Positions 53,471-62,985 of a stretch of 64,000 nucleotides of DNA are shown here, one piece after another. The notes below the pieces were generated by a model. That model saw nothing but the letters and a program-made list of their open reading frames with translations. It was not told the DNA's origin and made no database searches. The DNA lies in the NCBI RefSeq assembly GCF_014207375.1, contig NZ_JACHEE010000012.1, positions 116,436-180,435 on the forward strand. Direction: 5' to 3'. Source of the DNA: Arthrobacter sp. AZCC_0090 (GTDB lineage: Bacteria > Actinomycetota > Actinomycetes > Actinomycetales > Micrococcaceae). The position numbers were made by a program, and so were the translations under genes. How positions within the stretch are numbered: position 1 is the first letter of the stretch; each line of letters opens with the position of its first letter.

Positions 53471-53600
53471 TTAGCTGGGCGCTTGTTGGGCCAGTGTGTG
53501 GGCGAGGCGGTAGGAGCCGGTCCCGGTTTCGATGATGGTTCCGTTGAAGGTGAGCCGGTCCACGATGGCCGCGCAGAGGCGCGGGTCGGTGAAGGCCAAT
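53471..53600 (-). pseudogene. IstB-type IS21 helper ATPase, C-terminal remnant
   Basis: LAFTDPRLCAAIVDRLTFNG, TIIETGTGSYRLAHTLAQQ is the usual end of actinobacterial IstB proteins. Only the last 40 codons remain; Walker motifs and the istA transposase are absent. Confidence 0.65.
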
Positions 53601-53610
53601 CTCCGAGGTC

Positions 53611-53622
53611 GACACCGTTGTC
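53611..53622. promoter_or_regulatory. GACACCGTTGTC box
   Basis: Same sequence as the box at 58443-58454 in front of the second lacI gene; one base off the perfect palindrome. Confidence 0.45.
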
Positions 53623-53921
53623 TCCTCCTAGTCGACTCCTCGCCGCCCGGCGATTTAGTTAGGTTCGCCCCGCTCCCTCGTAGGCCCGATAGGGGCACGC
53701 GCCGACCGGCAGATCCGAAGGATCGGAGCATCCGAGCGGGAGATGACTCGTTGGATTGGGCTTGGGAAATTGCCGCGATTGCTTTGGTCCGCGTGCTGGG
53801 ATTGATCCATCCACCAGGCGGTAAGGGCCCCGGGTTGATGTGTCTGCATCGCATATCCTGCCCCGTGATTTTCTTTGAAACCGTTGACTTGTCCGGTGGA
53901 CAGGTCGTAGATTCCCCTCCT
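53623..53921. other. Intergenic upstream of the secreted GH32 gene, no supported gene
   Basis: Spacer between the IstB remnant and the operator of the GH32 gene. Open frames here have no recognisable product. Confidence 0.4.
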
Positions 53922-53933
53922 GACAACGTTGTC
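53922..53933. promoter_or_regulatory. GACAACGTTGTC operator of the secreted GH32 gene
   Basis: A perfect 12-bp palindrome 124 bases before the GTG start. It is the best copy, with 4754-4765, of the box shared by five sites in the window. Confidence 0.65.
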
Positions 53934-54056
53934 TACGTTCCGGCGACTCTGGCGCAAAACGCGCGCAGGATTTGATTCAACCAAGTCCCTACCAGAACCA
54001 GGCCGGGCGACAACCGGCATTACCTGCTTGTCACTGTCGACACGAAAGGTGAATAC

Positions 54057-56681
54057 GTGCGCCGCACACATTCCGGTCCCGGGCTGGCACCGGGACCACA
54101 CTCGAAAAAGCGCCTTAACGCCCTGATCCTCGCCGCCGTGATGGCCTCGGGGAGCGCGCTTCCGCTGTCCGCACCGGCTTTCGCTGCGGACAACTCCGGG
54201 GCGGCCTCAACTGCCTCGGGAGCGGCCGTAACTTCCCCGCTCTATTCCGAGACATACCGGCCCCAGTTCCACTTCAGCCCGGCAACGAACTGGATGAACG
54301 ATCCGAACGGTCTGCTCTACTACCAGGGCGAATACCACATGTTCTTCCAGTACAACCCTTCCGGGGATACCTGGGGCAACATGTCTTGGGGCCACGCCGT
54401 CAGCACCGACCTGGTGCACTGGACCCAGCTACCGCTGGCCATTCCGCAGGATGGGAAAGACATGATCTTCTCCGGCAGCGCGGTCATCGACAAGAACAAC
54501 ACCACAGGCTTCGGACAGCCGGGCAACCCTGCCATGGTGGCCATCTACACGGCGGCCGATAAAGCCACAGGCAAGCAGTCCCAGGCTCTCGCCTACAGCA
54601 CGGACAAAGGCCGGACCTTTACCAAGTACGCCGGGAACCCTGTCCTGGATATCGGCTCGAACAATTTCAGGGACCCGAAAGTGTTCTGGTACGAGGCCGG
54701 GCATGAGTGGCTGATGTCAGCCGTGCTGTCTGACCAGCACAAGGTGACTTTCTACAGTTCTCCTGACCTGAAAACGTGGAACCATCTGAGTGATTTCGGA
54801 CCTGCCGGTGCCACCGGCGGCGTCTGGGAGTGCCCGGATCTGTTCCCCTTGCCGGACCCGGCCAATCCCGGGAAACAGAAGTGGGTACTGACGGTCAACC
54901 TCAACCCCGGCGGGATCGCCGGGGGTTCGGGCGTGCAGTATTTCACGGGAAGTTTCGACGGTACGACGTTCACCTCCGATGACAAACCCTACGTCGCCCC
55001 GGCGGGAACTCCGCTGGACAGCTTCGAGACCGGCAGCTTCGGGAGCTGGACAGCCACCGGCACCGCGTTCGGCACCGCGCCCGCCGCCGGCACGCTGCCC
55101 AACCAGCAGACCGTCTCCGGATTCCCGGGCAACTACCTGGTCAACAGCTTCAACGGCGGCGACGGGTCGACCGGGACGCTGAGCTCGCAGACATTCACGA
55201 TCAGCAAGCCCCACCTGAACTTCCTCGTCGGCGGCGGCAACCACCCCTACGTACCCAACACGGTACCGTTCGGCACCCTGCCGACTGGTCAGGTCTTCAA
55301 TGACTTCGCAGGGACCACCTACGGTGCCGGGTGGACCGCCACCGGATCCTTCGTCAACTCCGGCCCGTCGACAGAGAGCCTGCCCAACCAGCTCGGCCCG
55401 AAGGTGCTGGACACCTATGCGCCCGCTGGAGATCCCGGCACGGGCACCATCACCTCGCCGACGTTCACGGTCAACAGCCCGTACATCGATCTCCAGGTCG
55501 CCGGCGGGAACCACCCCGCGGGTCAGGCGAACCCGACCGCGGTCAACCTGATCATCGGCGGACAGGTCGTCGAGACCACCACCGGCCCCAACAGCCCTGA
55601 CCTGACGTGGACGAACTGGGACGTGAGCAAGTACCAGGGCCAGCAGGCACAGATCCAGGTCGTGGACCAGAACGACGGGTCCACCGGCGGATGGGGCCAC
55701 CTCATGGTGGGCGACATCGTGTTCGCCGACGCCGCAGCCAAGCCCTGGGACACGCAGACCTCCGTCAACCTCGTGGTGGACGGAAAAGTCGTGCGAAGCT
55801 CCACTGGACAGGACAGCGAAAGCCTGGACTGGAACAGCTGGGACCTCAGCGACCTTCAAGGAAAAACCGGGCACATCGAAATCAGCGACAACAACACAGG
55901 GGGCTGGGGGCATATCCTCGCCGACCAGTTCACTCTCTCGGACGCCGCTGCACAACCGGCAATCCAGCGCGCACACTGGGTCGATTACGGCAAGGACAAC
56001 TACGCCGGAGTCACTTTCAACGACGCCCCCGGCGGCAAACGGATCATGATCGGCTGGATGAACAACTGGGACTACGGAGGATCCATCCCCACCTCACCCT
56101 GGCGCAGCGCGATGACGGTCCCCCGGGAGCTGTCACTTCAAAACCTTGACGGGGTAACCCGTCTGGCGCAGGCACCAGTCAATCAGCTCAACGAACTCAC
56201 CACAGGGCCGTCCGTCCACGAGGAGAAAATGTCCGTGCCCGCCGGAAGCACCGTCCTGCCGGCCACAGGGAAAGCGGTCGACATCACCGCGTCCTTCGCT
56301 GCCGGTACCGCCAGCTCCTATGGACTGAAGGTCCGCACCGGGTCCGGCCAGGAAACTCTCATCGGTTATGACAATAAGTCCGGACAGGTCTACATCGACC
56401 GGACCAAGTCCGGCGCCGTAGGATTCAGCTCCAGCTTCCCCGGAGTCCAGACCGCGCCGCTAACCACAACTGGAGGAGCGGTCAAACTTCACATCCTGGT
56501 CGACTGGTCCTCGGTCGAAGTCTTCGCCGACGACGGAAAGATCGTCCTGACAGACCAGATCTTCCCCGACCCATCCAGCCAAGGAATCGAAGCTTTCTCC
56601 AACGGAGGAAACGCGACCCTCACCTCCCTGGACGTCAAGCAGATGAAGTCAGCCTTGCCATCAGCTAGCCCCCAGCAATAA
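54057..56681 (+). CDS. Secreted GH32 fructanase (levanase/inulinase type) with nested accessory modules
   Basis: The 874-aa protein has a signal peptide ending near APAFA (residue 43). The beta-propeller carries WMNDPNG (nucleophile Asp about residue 82), NNFRDPK and VWECPDLF (acid/base Glu about 258). At about residue 318 the propeller is interrupted by a beta-sandwich module that is itself interrupted after GGGNHPY by a second copy of the same module (about 412-567). The outer module then resumes (TSVNLVVDGKVVRSSTG) and the propeller returns at AHWVDYGKDNY. A C-terminal sandwich follows. It would release fructose from fructan outside the cell for the Frc importer. GTG 54057 follows an AAAGGTG site. 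Confidence 0.9.
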   Translation: MRRTHSGPGLAPGPHSKKRLNALILAAVMASGSALPLSAPAFAADNSGAASTASGAAVTSPLYSETYRPQFHFSPATNWMNDPNGLLYYQGEYHMFFQYNPSGDTWGNMSWGHAVSTDLVHWTQLPLAIPQDGKDMIFSGSAVIDKNNTTGFGQPGNPAMVAIYTAADKATGKQSQALAYSTDKGRTFTKYAGNPVLDIGSNNFRDPKVFWYEAGHEWLMSAVLSDQHKVTFYSSPDLKTWNHLSDFGPAGATGGVWECPDLFPLPDPANPGKQKWVLTVNLNPGGIAGGSGVQYFTGSFDGTTFTSDDKPYVAPAGTPLDSFETGSFGSWTATGTAFGTAPAAGTLPNQQTVSGFPGNYLVNSFNGGDGSTGTLSSQTFTISKPHLNFLVGGGNHPYVPNTVPFGTLPTGQVFNDFAGTTYGAGWTATGSFVNSGPSTESLPNQLGPKVLDTYAPAGDPGTGTITSPTFTVNSPYIDLQVAGGNHPAGQANPTAVNLIIGGQVVETTTGPNSPDLTWTNWDVSKYQGQQAQIQVVDQNDGSTGGWGHLMVGDIVFADAAAKPWDTQTSVNLVVDGKVVRSSTGQDSESLDWNSWDLSDLQGKTGHIEISDNNTGGWGHILADQFTLSDAAAQPAIQRAHWVDYGKDNYAGVTFNDAPGGKRIMIGWMNNWDYGGSIPTSPWRSAMTVPRELSLQNLDGVTRLAQAPVNQLNELTTGPSVHEEKMSVPAGSTVLPATGKAVDITASFAAGTASSYGLKVRTGSGQETLIGYDNKSGQVYIDRTKSGAVGFSSSFPGVQTAPLTTTGGAVKLHILVDWSSVEVFADDGKIVLTDQIFPDPSSQGIEAFSNGGNATLTSLDVKQMKSALPSASPQQ

Positions 56682-57061
56682 CAGCGAATCCCGGCAACAC
56701 ACCTACCAGACCGCTGCGCCCGCAACGTACCCGCTGCGGGCGCAGCACCCATCCCGGGGTCGCTCATCGCCGACAGCCTGGAGGCCCGCAACCGGCAAAG
56801 CGCTGATTTCGATTTCCCGGCGCGCATCACCCACTCGTTTGAGGATTCTCCTGAGCAGCCAGTTCGTGTCCTCGTTGGATCCGCCGTCCGGCGCGGCGAA
56901 GAAGCATATCCGGCTACATGGACTTCCTGACTCCAATTGGTCTCGATGTCAAATGCTCAACGGCCGTTGCCGCCCCGAGGAAATCCGGGTGGTGCAACGA
57001 CCGCTAGGAGCCAGAAACTGTTCGTTTCGGCCCGTGCGTGGCCTCCGGCCTTGCCCGGGAC
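56682..57061. other. Intergenic, no supported gene
   Basis: Frames are open but no product is recognised. No clear terminator follows the GH32 gene. Confidence 0.4.
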
Positions 57062-57355
57062 CTAGGCCAGTGGATGGAGCCAGGTCAGGACGGAGCCGTC
57101 GCCTTCGATGTGCCCGCCGAGTTCGGCGTTGAATTTCCGGCCGTATTCCGCCCCGATGTGTTCCTCGAATGCCGCTTCATCGCGGTAGACCTCGAACACG
57201 AAGTATTCCCGCGGGTTGGTTTCGCGGGTGTAGGGCAGGAACATGACGTTCCCTGGTTCCCGGCGGACGTGGCCGGTGAGCTCTGCCATCATTTCGGCCA
57301 CCCTCGCTTCGCTGCCTTCCCTGACGGTGAATTCCGCGTACAGTGTTTTGGTCAT
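57062..57355 (-). CDS. Antibiotic biosynthesis monooxygenase (ABM)-domain protein
   Basis: The 97-aa dimeric ferredoxin-like protein: LYAEFTVREGSEARVAEMMAE, then REPGNVMFLPYTRE and FVFEVYRDEAAFEEHIGAEY. ABM proteins act as small quinol oxygenases or as mutarotase-like helpers (compare LsrG/YgiN). It is 48 bases downstream of the LacI gene on the same strand, so likely co-transcribed. Confidence 0.8.
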   Translation of the reverse strand: MTKTLYAEFTVREGSEARVAEMMAELTGHVRREPGNVMFLPYTRETNPREYFVFEVYRDEAAFEEHIGAEYGRKFNAELGGHIEGDGSVLTWLHPLA

Positions 57356-57403
57356 GTCCGGTCCTTTTGCTTGGTGGGTTCGGATGTCTTGCAGAGTTGG
57401 TTG

Positions 57404-58402
57404 TTAGTTCAGTGGCGGGATCTCGCCGGATCCCCTGGGGATCAGTTCTGACGGGACGATGTAGGTTTTCGGGGCGCCGTCGTCTCCGTCGATTCTGGCG
57501 AGGATCCGTTCGGCGGCGAGTTTGCCGATGCGCTCGGGGTGCTGGGCGATCACGGTGATCCCCGGTTCCATCATGTCGGCCAGGGTGAAGTCGTCAAATC
57601 CGATCAGGGCAACCCTGTGGTGTAACCCGAGGGATCTCAGCGCGCGCATGGCACCGAAGGTGATCAGGTTCTGGCTGGAGAAGATCGCGGTGGGAGGGTT
57701 CTCCGAGGTGAGCAACTCGATCGCCGCCCGGAGGGCGGTCTCCTCGTCGTGGAGTCCGTTGCGCACCGGGATGGTCGATGTCGCAATGCCGGCCCTGCCG
57801 ATTTCTTCCAGGAACCCCGTGCGGCGTTTCGTTGCCGTCTGGATGTCCGTCCGGTCGCCGAGGTAGGCGAGTCTGGTGTGGCCGTGGCGGATGAGGTGCG
57901 CGGCCGCCTTTGAGGCGCCCACCTCATTGTCCGTGACCACCGCGTCGGCTTCGATGCCCACCGGCTCGCGGTCGATGAACACCATGGGCAGGGACCGTGA
58001 GTGCTCCGGGATGACGTATGCCTGGCTCCTGGCGATCGGGGTCAGGACAAGCCCGTCGACCCGGCGGCCCAGGAAAGCGGAAATCAGCTTCTTCTCCCGT
58101 TGCGGGTCGTCATCCAGACTCGAGGCGAAAACCGCAATCCCACGCTCGGTCAACGCGTCTTCCAGCGCCCGGTGAATCTCTCCGCTGAAGGGATTGGACA
58201 CACTGGGCAGCAACAACCCGATGGACTGGGTCTTGCGACCGGACCGTTTCAAGCTGCCCGCGGTCATATCGAGGTGATACTGGAGCTGTTCCGTGGCCCT
58301 GAGCACCCGCTGGCGTGTTTCCTCCGAAACGCCGGATTCGTTGTTCACGACTCGCGAGACCGTCTTGATCCCTACTCCCGCGAGATCCGCGACGTTTTTC
58401 AT
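57404..58402 (-). CDS. LacI-family regulator of the fructose/fructan regulon
   Basis: The 332-aa protein has the HTH right at the start (TMKNVADLAGVGIKTVSRVV) and a RbsR/CcpA-like ligand domain (IGLLLPSVSNPFSGEIHRAL, ALIGFDDFTLADMM). ATG 58402 is preferred over 58471 because the longer version would contain the operator at 58443. GGAGG precedes it. Divergent from the Frc importer; likely represses it, itself and the GH32 gene in the absence of fructose. Confidence 0.88.
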   Translation of the reverse strand: MKNVADLAGVGIKTVSRVVNNESGVSEETRQRVLRATEQLQYHLDMTAGSLKRSGRKTQSIGLLLPSVSNPFSGEIHRALEDALTERGIAVFASSLDDDPQREKKLISAFLGRRVDGLVLTPIARSQAYVIPEHSRSLPMVFIDREPVGIEADAVVTDNEVGASKAAAHLIRHGHTRLAYLGDRTDIQTATKRRTGFLEEIGRAGIATSTIPVRNGLHDEETALRAAIELLTSENPPTAIFSSQNLITFGAMRALRSLGLHHRVALIGFDDFTLADMMEPGITVIAQHPERIGKLAAERILARIDGDDGAPKTYIVPSELIPRGSGEIPPLN

Positions 58403-58442
58403 CGTCGGAGGCCTCCGACCGGAAACGGATTGGTAACGATTA

Positions 58443-58532
58443 GACACCGTTGTCAACGAACTGCTCCTCATCTTCGATTAACACTTGACTCCACAGTGTG
58501 AGCTTGGTTACATGATACATGACATCGTTGTC
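58443..58532. promoter_or_regulatory. Two operators between lacI and the Frc importer
   Basis: GACACCGTTGTC (58443-58454) and GACATCGTTGTC (58521-58532) are 78 bp apart in the divergent region. Each is one mismatch from the perfect palindrome GACAACGTTGTC. Two sites on one side of the same control region permit looping. Confidence 0.65.
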
Positions 58533-58568
58533 TGGCGCCGGAAGGGCGCCACAAACACAGGAGTTTCA

Positions 58569-59684
58569 ATGTTGAGTTCCAAAGCCCCGAGGTCGGCCGC
58601 GACCCGCCTTCTTGCCGCCGGCGCAGTCCTGACCCTCGGCGCACTTAGCTTGACCGCCTGCGGAGGCAGTTCCTCCAGCTCGTCGTCCAGCGGAGGCGCC
58701 GCAGGAAAGATCGGCGTTTCCCTGATCGTGAAGACTACGTCCAACCCGTATTTCGTGGCGATGGAGGACGGCGCGAAGAAGGCAGCGGAGGGTGGCAATA
58801 TTGACCTGAAGCTCGCCGCGGGCAAGTCCGATGGCGACGAAGACACCCAGATCCAGGCCATCGAGAACGCCATCTCCAAGGGTGACAAGGGCATCCTGAT
58901 CACCCCGAACGGGCCGGCCGTCGTCGATGCAATCAAGAAGGCCCGCGACGCGGGGCTGTACGTGATCGCCCTGGACACCCCGCCGGACCCGGCAAGTGCC
59001 GTGGACATCACCTTCGCCACCGACAACTTCGCGGCCGGCAAGCAGATCGGCCAGTGGACCGCGGCGCAGCTGGACGGCAAGAAGGCCACCATTGCGCTGG
59101 TGGACCTGTTCAGCGACAAGGTCGTCTCGGTTGACTACAACCGCGACCAGGGGTTCCTGACCGGTTTGGGCATCGACACCGCCGACAAGACGAAGAACGG
59201 TGACGAGGCCAAGACCGGCAAGTACACCGGCGGCAAGGGCGGGGACTACGAGATCGTCGGCAACCAGGCGTCCCAGGGCGCCGAAGACGGCGGCCGCACG
59301 GCGACGGAAACCCTGCTGTCGAAGAACCCGAACATCAACGTCGTCTATACGATCAACGAACCTGCCGCGGCAGGCGCCTATGAGGCCCTGAAGGCCGCGG
59401 GCAAGGACAAGGGCGTACTGGTCGTCTCCATTGACGGCGGCTGCACCGGCGTGAACAACGTCAAGTCCGGCATCATCGGCGCGACTGCCCAGCAGTACCC
59501 GGTGAAGATGGCCCAGCTGGGCGTCCAGGCCATCCAGGACCTGGCCACCTCAGGCAAGAAACCCACGGTCTCAGCGGGCCTGGACTTCTTCAACACCGGC
59601 TCCGCACTCGTCACCGACAAGGCAGTTTCCGGACTGCAGAGCATCGACACGACGGCTGCTTCCCAGATCTGCTGGGGCAAGTAA
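58569..59684 (+). CDS. frcB: Fructose-binding lipoprotein of a CUT2 ABC importer (FrcB-like)
   Basis: The 371-aa protein has a signal peptide with lipobox LTACGG, a serine linker, and a periplasmic-binding protein type 1 fold (IGVSLIVKTTSNPYF, FATDNFAAGKQIGQW, VVSIDGGCTGVNNV). The order binding protein, permease, ATPase, fructokinase matches Frc systems. ATG 58569 is favoured: the longer frame to 58485 runs through the operator. Confidence 0.85.
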   Translation: MLSSKAPRSAATRLLAAGAVLTLGALSLTACGGSSSSSSSSGGAAGKIGVSLIVKTTSNPYFVAMEDGAKKAAEGGNIDLKLAAGKSDGDEDTQIQAIENAISKGDKGILITPNGPAVVDAIKKARDAGLYVIALDTPPDPASAVDITFATDNFAAGKQIGQWTAAQLDGKKATIALVDLFSDKVVSVDYNRDQGFLTGLGIDTADKTKNGDEAKTGKYTGGKGGDYEIVGNQASQGAEDGGRTATETLLSKNPNINVVYTINEPAAAGAYEALKAAGKDKGVLVVSIDGGCTGVNNVKSGIIGATAQQYPVKMAQLGVQAIQDLATSGKKPTVSAGLDFFNTGSALVTDKAVSGLQSIDTTAASQICWGK

Positions 59685-59694
59685 CGCCTCCCCT

Positions 59695-59729
59695 CTGCGG
59701 GGGGCCGCGCTAAAGGCGTCTCCCCGCAG
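59695..59729 (+). terminator. Hairpin between binding-protein and permease genes
   Basis: CTGCGGGG and CCCCGCAG pair around a 19-base loop that itself can pair (GCC/GGC). Same position as the hairpin of the Opp operon; probably sets the binding protein above the membrane parts. Confidence 0.5.
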
Positions 59730-59781
59730 CATACCCAGCACGACAACAGTTATAGAACATTGAAGTTCAGGAGCTATTCAA

Positions 59782-60828
59782 GTGACCCAGCAACAGACCG
59801 CCGGCCCGCCGAGCGCCGGGCATGCTGACCTGGCCGAGGAATTCCTCGACCGCCGGACCCCTCTCAGTAGAATCCGCAACATTCTCCACCGCTACCCGGC
59901 CCTCAGCCCCGCCATTGTCCTGCTGATCGCGGTGGTGGTCTTCGGGATCCTCAATGAGCGCTTCCTGCGGGTGGAGAACCTGTCTCTCATCACGCAGCAG
60001 GTCGCTGTGGTGGGCACCCTGGCGATCGCCCAGACCCTGATTATCCTGACCGCCGGCATCGACCTCTCGGTCGGGGCGGTCATGATCCTGTCCTCGATGG
60101 TGATCGCCCAGCTCGCCGTCAGCAACGGCATCCCCGGGCCGCTCGCCCTCATTGCAGGTCTCGCCGTCGGTCTGGCGGCCGGGGCACTCAACGGCTTCCT
60201 GGTGACCAGATTCCGGCTCCCGCCGTTCATCGTCACCCTCGGAACGCTGAACATTTTCGTCGCCTTGACGCTGCTCTACTCCGGCGGCAGCACGGTCCGC
60301 GGATCCGCGATGCCGCCGGTGCTCACCTGGCTGGGAAGCACGTTCCCGATCGGACCCGTACGCATCTCCACCGGCGTCGTCATGATGATCCTGCTCTACG
60401 TCGTGGTCGCTTTCATCCTGGGCAAGACCGCCTGGGGACGGCACGTCTACGCCGTCGGCGATGACAAGGAAGCGGCACGCCTTGCCGGCATCCCCGTCAA
60501 CCGCGTCCTCATGAGCGTCTACCTTGCCGCGGGCGCAGTTCTTGCCGTGGGCGCCTGGATCCAGATCGGCCGCACCAACGCCGCCAGCCCGAACGCCGGG
60601 GTCGATCTCAACCTGGACTCCATCACCGCCGTCGTGATCGGCGGAACCAGCCTCTTCGGCGGACGCGGCTCCATCTGGGGTTCACTGCTTGGCGCATTGA
60701 TCGTCGGCATCTTCCGCAACGGCCTCTCACTCGCAGGCCTGGACGTCCTTTACCAGACTCTCGCCGTCGGCATCCTGATCATCGTTGCCGTGTCTATCGA
60801 CCAGTGGATCCGAAAGGTCAAGTCATGA
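59782..60828 (+). CDS. frcC: CUT2 ABC permease (FrcC-like)
   Basis: The 348-aa membrane protein has about ten hydrophobic segments of the RbsC/FrcC type, with LTAGIDLSVGAVMILSSMV, the cytosolic loop GDDKEAARLAGIPVNRVLM, and VVIGGTSLFGGRGSIWGSLLG. It forms a homodimeric fructose channel. The stop overlaps the ATPase start (ATGA). Confidence 0.88.
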   Translation: MTQQQTAGPPSAGHADLAEEFLDRRTPLSRIRNILHRYPALSPAIVLLIAVVVFGILNERFLRVENLSLITQQVAVVGTLAIAQTLIILTAGIDLSVGAVMILSSMVIAQLAVSNGIPGPLALIAGLAVGLAAGALNGFLVTRFRLPPFIVTLGTLNIFVALTLLYSGGSTVRGSAMPPVLTWLGSTFPIGPVRISTGVVMMILLYVVVAFILGKTAWGRHVYAVGDDKEAARLAGIPVNRVLMSVYLAAGAVLAVGAWIQIGRTNAASPNAGVDLNLDSITAVVIGGTSLFGGRGSIWGSLLGALIVGIFRNGLSLAGLDVLYQTLAVGILIIVAVSIDQWIRKVKS

Positions 60829-61619
60829 CCATGACAGAATTTGCAGCCTCCCACACCGCCACCCGTGAACCCATCCTCAAAGCCAGGAACCTCGTCAAGA
60901 CCTTCGGCCGCGTCGTCGGACTCGACGGCGTGAGCCTGGACCTGTACCCGGGCGAAGTGCTGGCCGTCATCGGCGATAACGGCGCCGGCAAGTCCACGCT
61001 CATCAAGTGCCTGACCGGCGCCGAAATCCCCGACACCGGGGAACTCTACGTATCGGGACAGCAGGTGCACTTCAAACGCCCGCAGGACGCGCGGGTCCAC
61101 GGCATCGAAACGGTTTACCAGAACCTGGCTGTCTCACCGGCCCTCGATGTCGCCTCGAACCTGTTCCTCGGTCGTGAAGAACGACTCCCGGGCCCCCTGG
61201 GGAGCCTGTTCCGGATGCTCGACACTAAAGGCATGCGCAGGAAGGCCAAGGAAGAGCTGACCCGCCTGGGCATCTCCACCCTGCAGGACGTCACAGTGCC
61301 GGTCGAGAACCTTTCCGGCGGCCAGCGCCAGGCCGTCGCCGTGGCCCGCGCGGCGGCTTTCGGGTCCAAGGTCGTCGTTCTGGACGAGCCGACGGCGGCC
61401 CTGGGCGTGCGCGAATCGAACCAGGTCCTCCAGCTGGTCCGCGACCTGCGCGACCGCGGCCTGCCGGTCATCCTGATCAGCCACAACATGCCGCACGTGT
61501 TCGATGTGGCCGACCGGATCCACATCCAGCGCCTAGGCAAGTGCGCGGCCACCATCACCCCGCAGTCCCACAGTATGACCGACGCCGTCGCCATCATGAC
61601 AGGAGCCGCAAAGGCCTGA
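60825..61619 (+). CDS. frcA: CUT2 ABC ATPase, single-domain (FrcA-like)
   Basis: The 264-aa ATPase has Walker A GDNGAGKST, signature NLSGGQRQA and Walker B VVVLDEPTAALG. It has one ATPase domain (about 260 aa), like FrcA and unlike the double-domain RbsA/AraG. It overlaps frcC by four bases. Confidence 0.88.
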   Translation: MTMTEFAASHTATREPILKARNLVKTFGRVVGLDGVSLDLYPGEVLAVIGDNGAGKSTLIKCLTGAEIPDTGELYVSGQQVHFKRPQDARVHGIETVYQNLAVSPALDVASNLFLGREERLPGPLGSLFRMLDTKGMRRKAKEELTRLGISTLQDVTVPVENLSGGQRQAVAVARAAAFGSKVVVLDEPTAALGVRESNQVLQLVRDLRDRGLPVILISHNMPHVFDVADRIHIQRLGKCAATITPQSHSMTDAVAIMTGAAKA

Positions 61620-61737
61620 CAGGCCCACCGGCACCTCCCGCTCCACCGGAGCCCCTTCTCCGTCCGCGGACCTGCTAACGGGTCCGCGGACGGATCCATA
61701 CCGGCCTCCCACCAGTCAACCCGAAGAAAGAACCCCG

Positions 61738-62691
61738 ATGCACAAGCCCCAACCGGACGGCTCCAGCCACGAGCTGATAGACGTTATCGTCATCGGCGAA
61801 GCCCTGATCGACATCGTCAACGGCCCCGAAGGATCCATCAGTTATCCGGGCGGGTCCCCGGCCAACGTCGCCTATGGCCTCGGCCGGCTCGGCGTCCGGA
61901 CCGGGCTGCTCACGGCAATCGGCGACGACGAACACGGCACCGCCATCACCAACCACCTCCACAGCGCAGGCGTCGAGCTTCTTCCCGGATCCAATTCTCT
62001 TGAAAGGACGGCAACCGCCACCGCGACATTGGCTGCCGACGGCTCAGCCAGCTACGAGTTCGACATCGCCTGGCAGCTGGCAGCTGTGGCGCCGGCCATG
62101 ATCCCGAAAGTTCTGCACACGGGCTCGATCGCCACGTTCCTGGCCCCGGGAGCCGGCACCGTCCGCACTCTTCTCGAGCAGTGCCACCAGTCCTGCCTGG
62201 TCACTTACGACCCCAATATCCGCCCTGCTCTCCTTGGCAGCCACACCGAGGCAACGACGATCTTCGAGGACCTGCTTCCGCTCACGGACGTCGTCAAACT
62301 CAGCGACGAAGATGCACACTGGCTCTACCCCGGATGGTCCCCGGACGATGTGGCCGCCCACTTGCTGCAACATGGCGCGCGCCTGGCCGTCATCACCAAG
62401 GGCGCCGACGGTGCCCTGCTCGCCACACCCGGCGCCCGGTTCAGCATGCCGTCCGTGAAAACCGAAGTTGCCGACACCATCGGGGCAGGCGACTCCTACA
62501 TGGCCGCACTCATCTTCGGACTGCTGACCCGGGGCGACGAAGCATTCGGACCGGCCGCACTCCAAAACATCGGACAAACAGCGTCAATGGCCGCCGCAAT
62601 CACGGTCAGTCGGCCCGGAGCCAACCCGCCGACCTCCAAAGAGCTTCTTACACGGCTGGCCGAGCCTCAACGACCCTATGCCACCATCTAG
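61738..62691 (+). CDS. frcK: PfkB-family carbohydrate kinase, probable fructokinase
   Basis: The 317-aa kinase has the PfkB signature 1 region (YPGGSPANVAYGLGRLG) and signature 2 with the catalytic aspartate (DTIGAGDSYMAALIFG). It phosphorylates the imported fructose. It ends the importer operon and is followed by a strong terminator. Confidence 0.85.
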   Translation: MHKPQPDGSSHELIDVIVIGEALIDIVNGPEGSISYPGGSPANVAYGLGRLGVRTGLLTAIGDDEHGTAITNHLHSAGVELLPGSNSLERTATATATLAADGSASYEFDIAWQLAAVAPAMIPKVLHTGSIATFLAPGAGTVRTLLEQCHQSCLVTYDPNIRPALLGSHTEATTIFEDLLPLTDVVKLSDEDAHWLYPGWSPDDVAAHLLQHGARLAVITKGADGALLATPGARFSMPSVKTEVADTIGAGDSYMAALIFGLLTRGDEAFGPAALQNIGQTASMAAAITVSRPGANPPTSKELLTRLAEPQRPYATI

Positions 62692-62734
62692 TCCGGGTAG
62701 CCGTCTCCGCCAAACCACTTCCGCTGGGCGAACT

Positions 62735-62763
62735 TAGGAAGAGGTGCAAAGCACCTCTTCCTA
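62735..62763 (+). terminator. Hairpin terminator of the frc operon
   Basis: A 13-bp perfect stem (TAGGAAGAGGTGC and its complement) with an AAA loop 44 bases after the kinase stop. Confidence 0.7.
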
Positions 62764-62985
62764 CTGGAAGGCTCCAAGACCCCGATCTGAGGCCGCTCCA
62801 CGGGACGACGAGGCGTACGCAGTCCACCGGCTCGATGTTCCAATATTGAGGCGACCGGGGCCGCTGGTTCGGATGATGGTCAGCAGGCGCAGGGAGCGCT
62901 TGTGGCCGCCGGCCAATAGGACGCGAAAAATCATCCGTTCCGCTACAAAGCAGCCGCCCGGACCAGACGGGGCCCCACTGCACGG

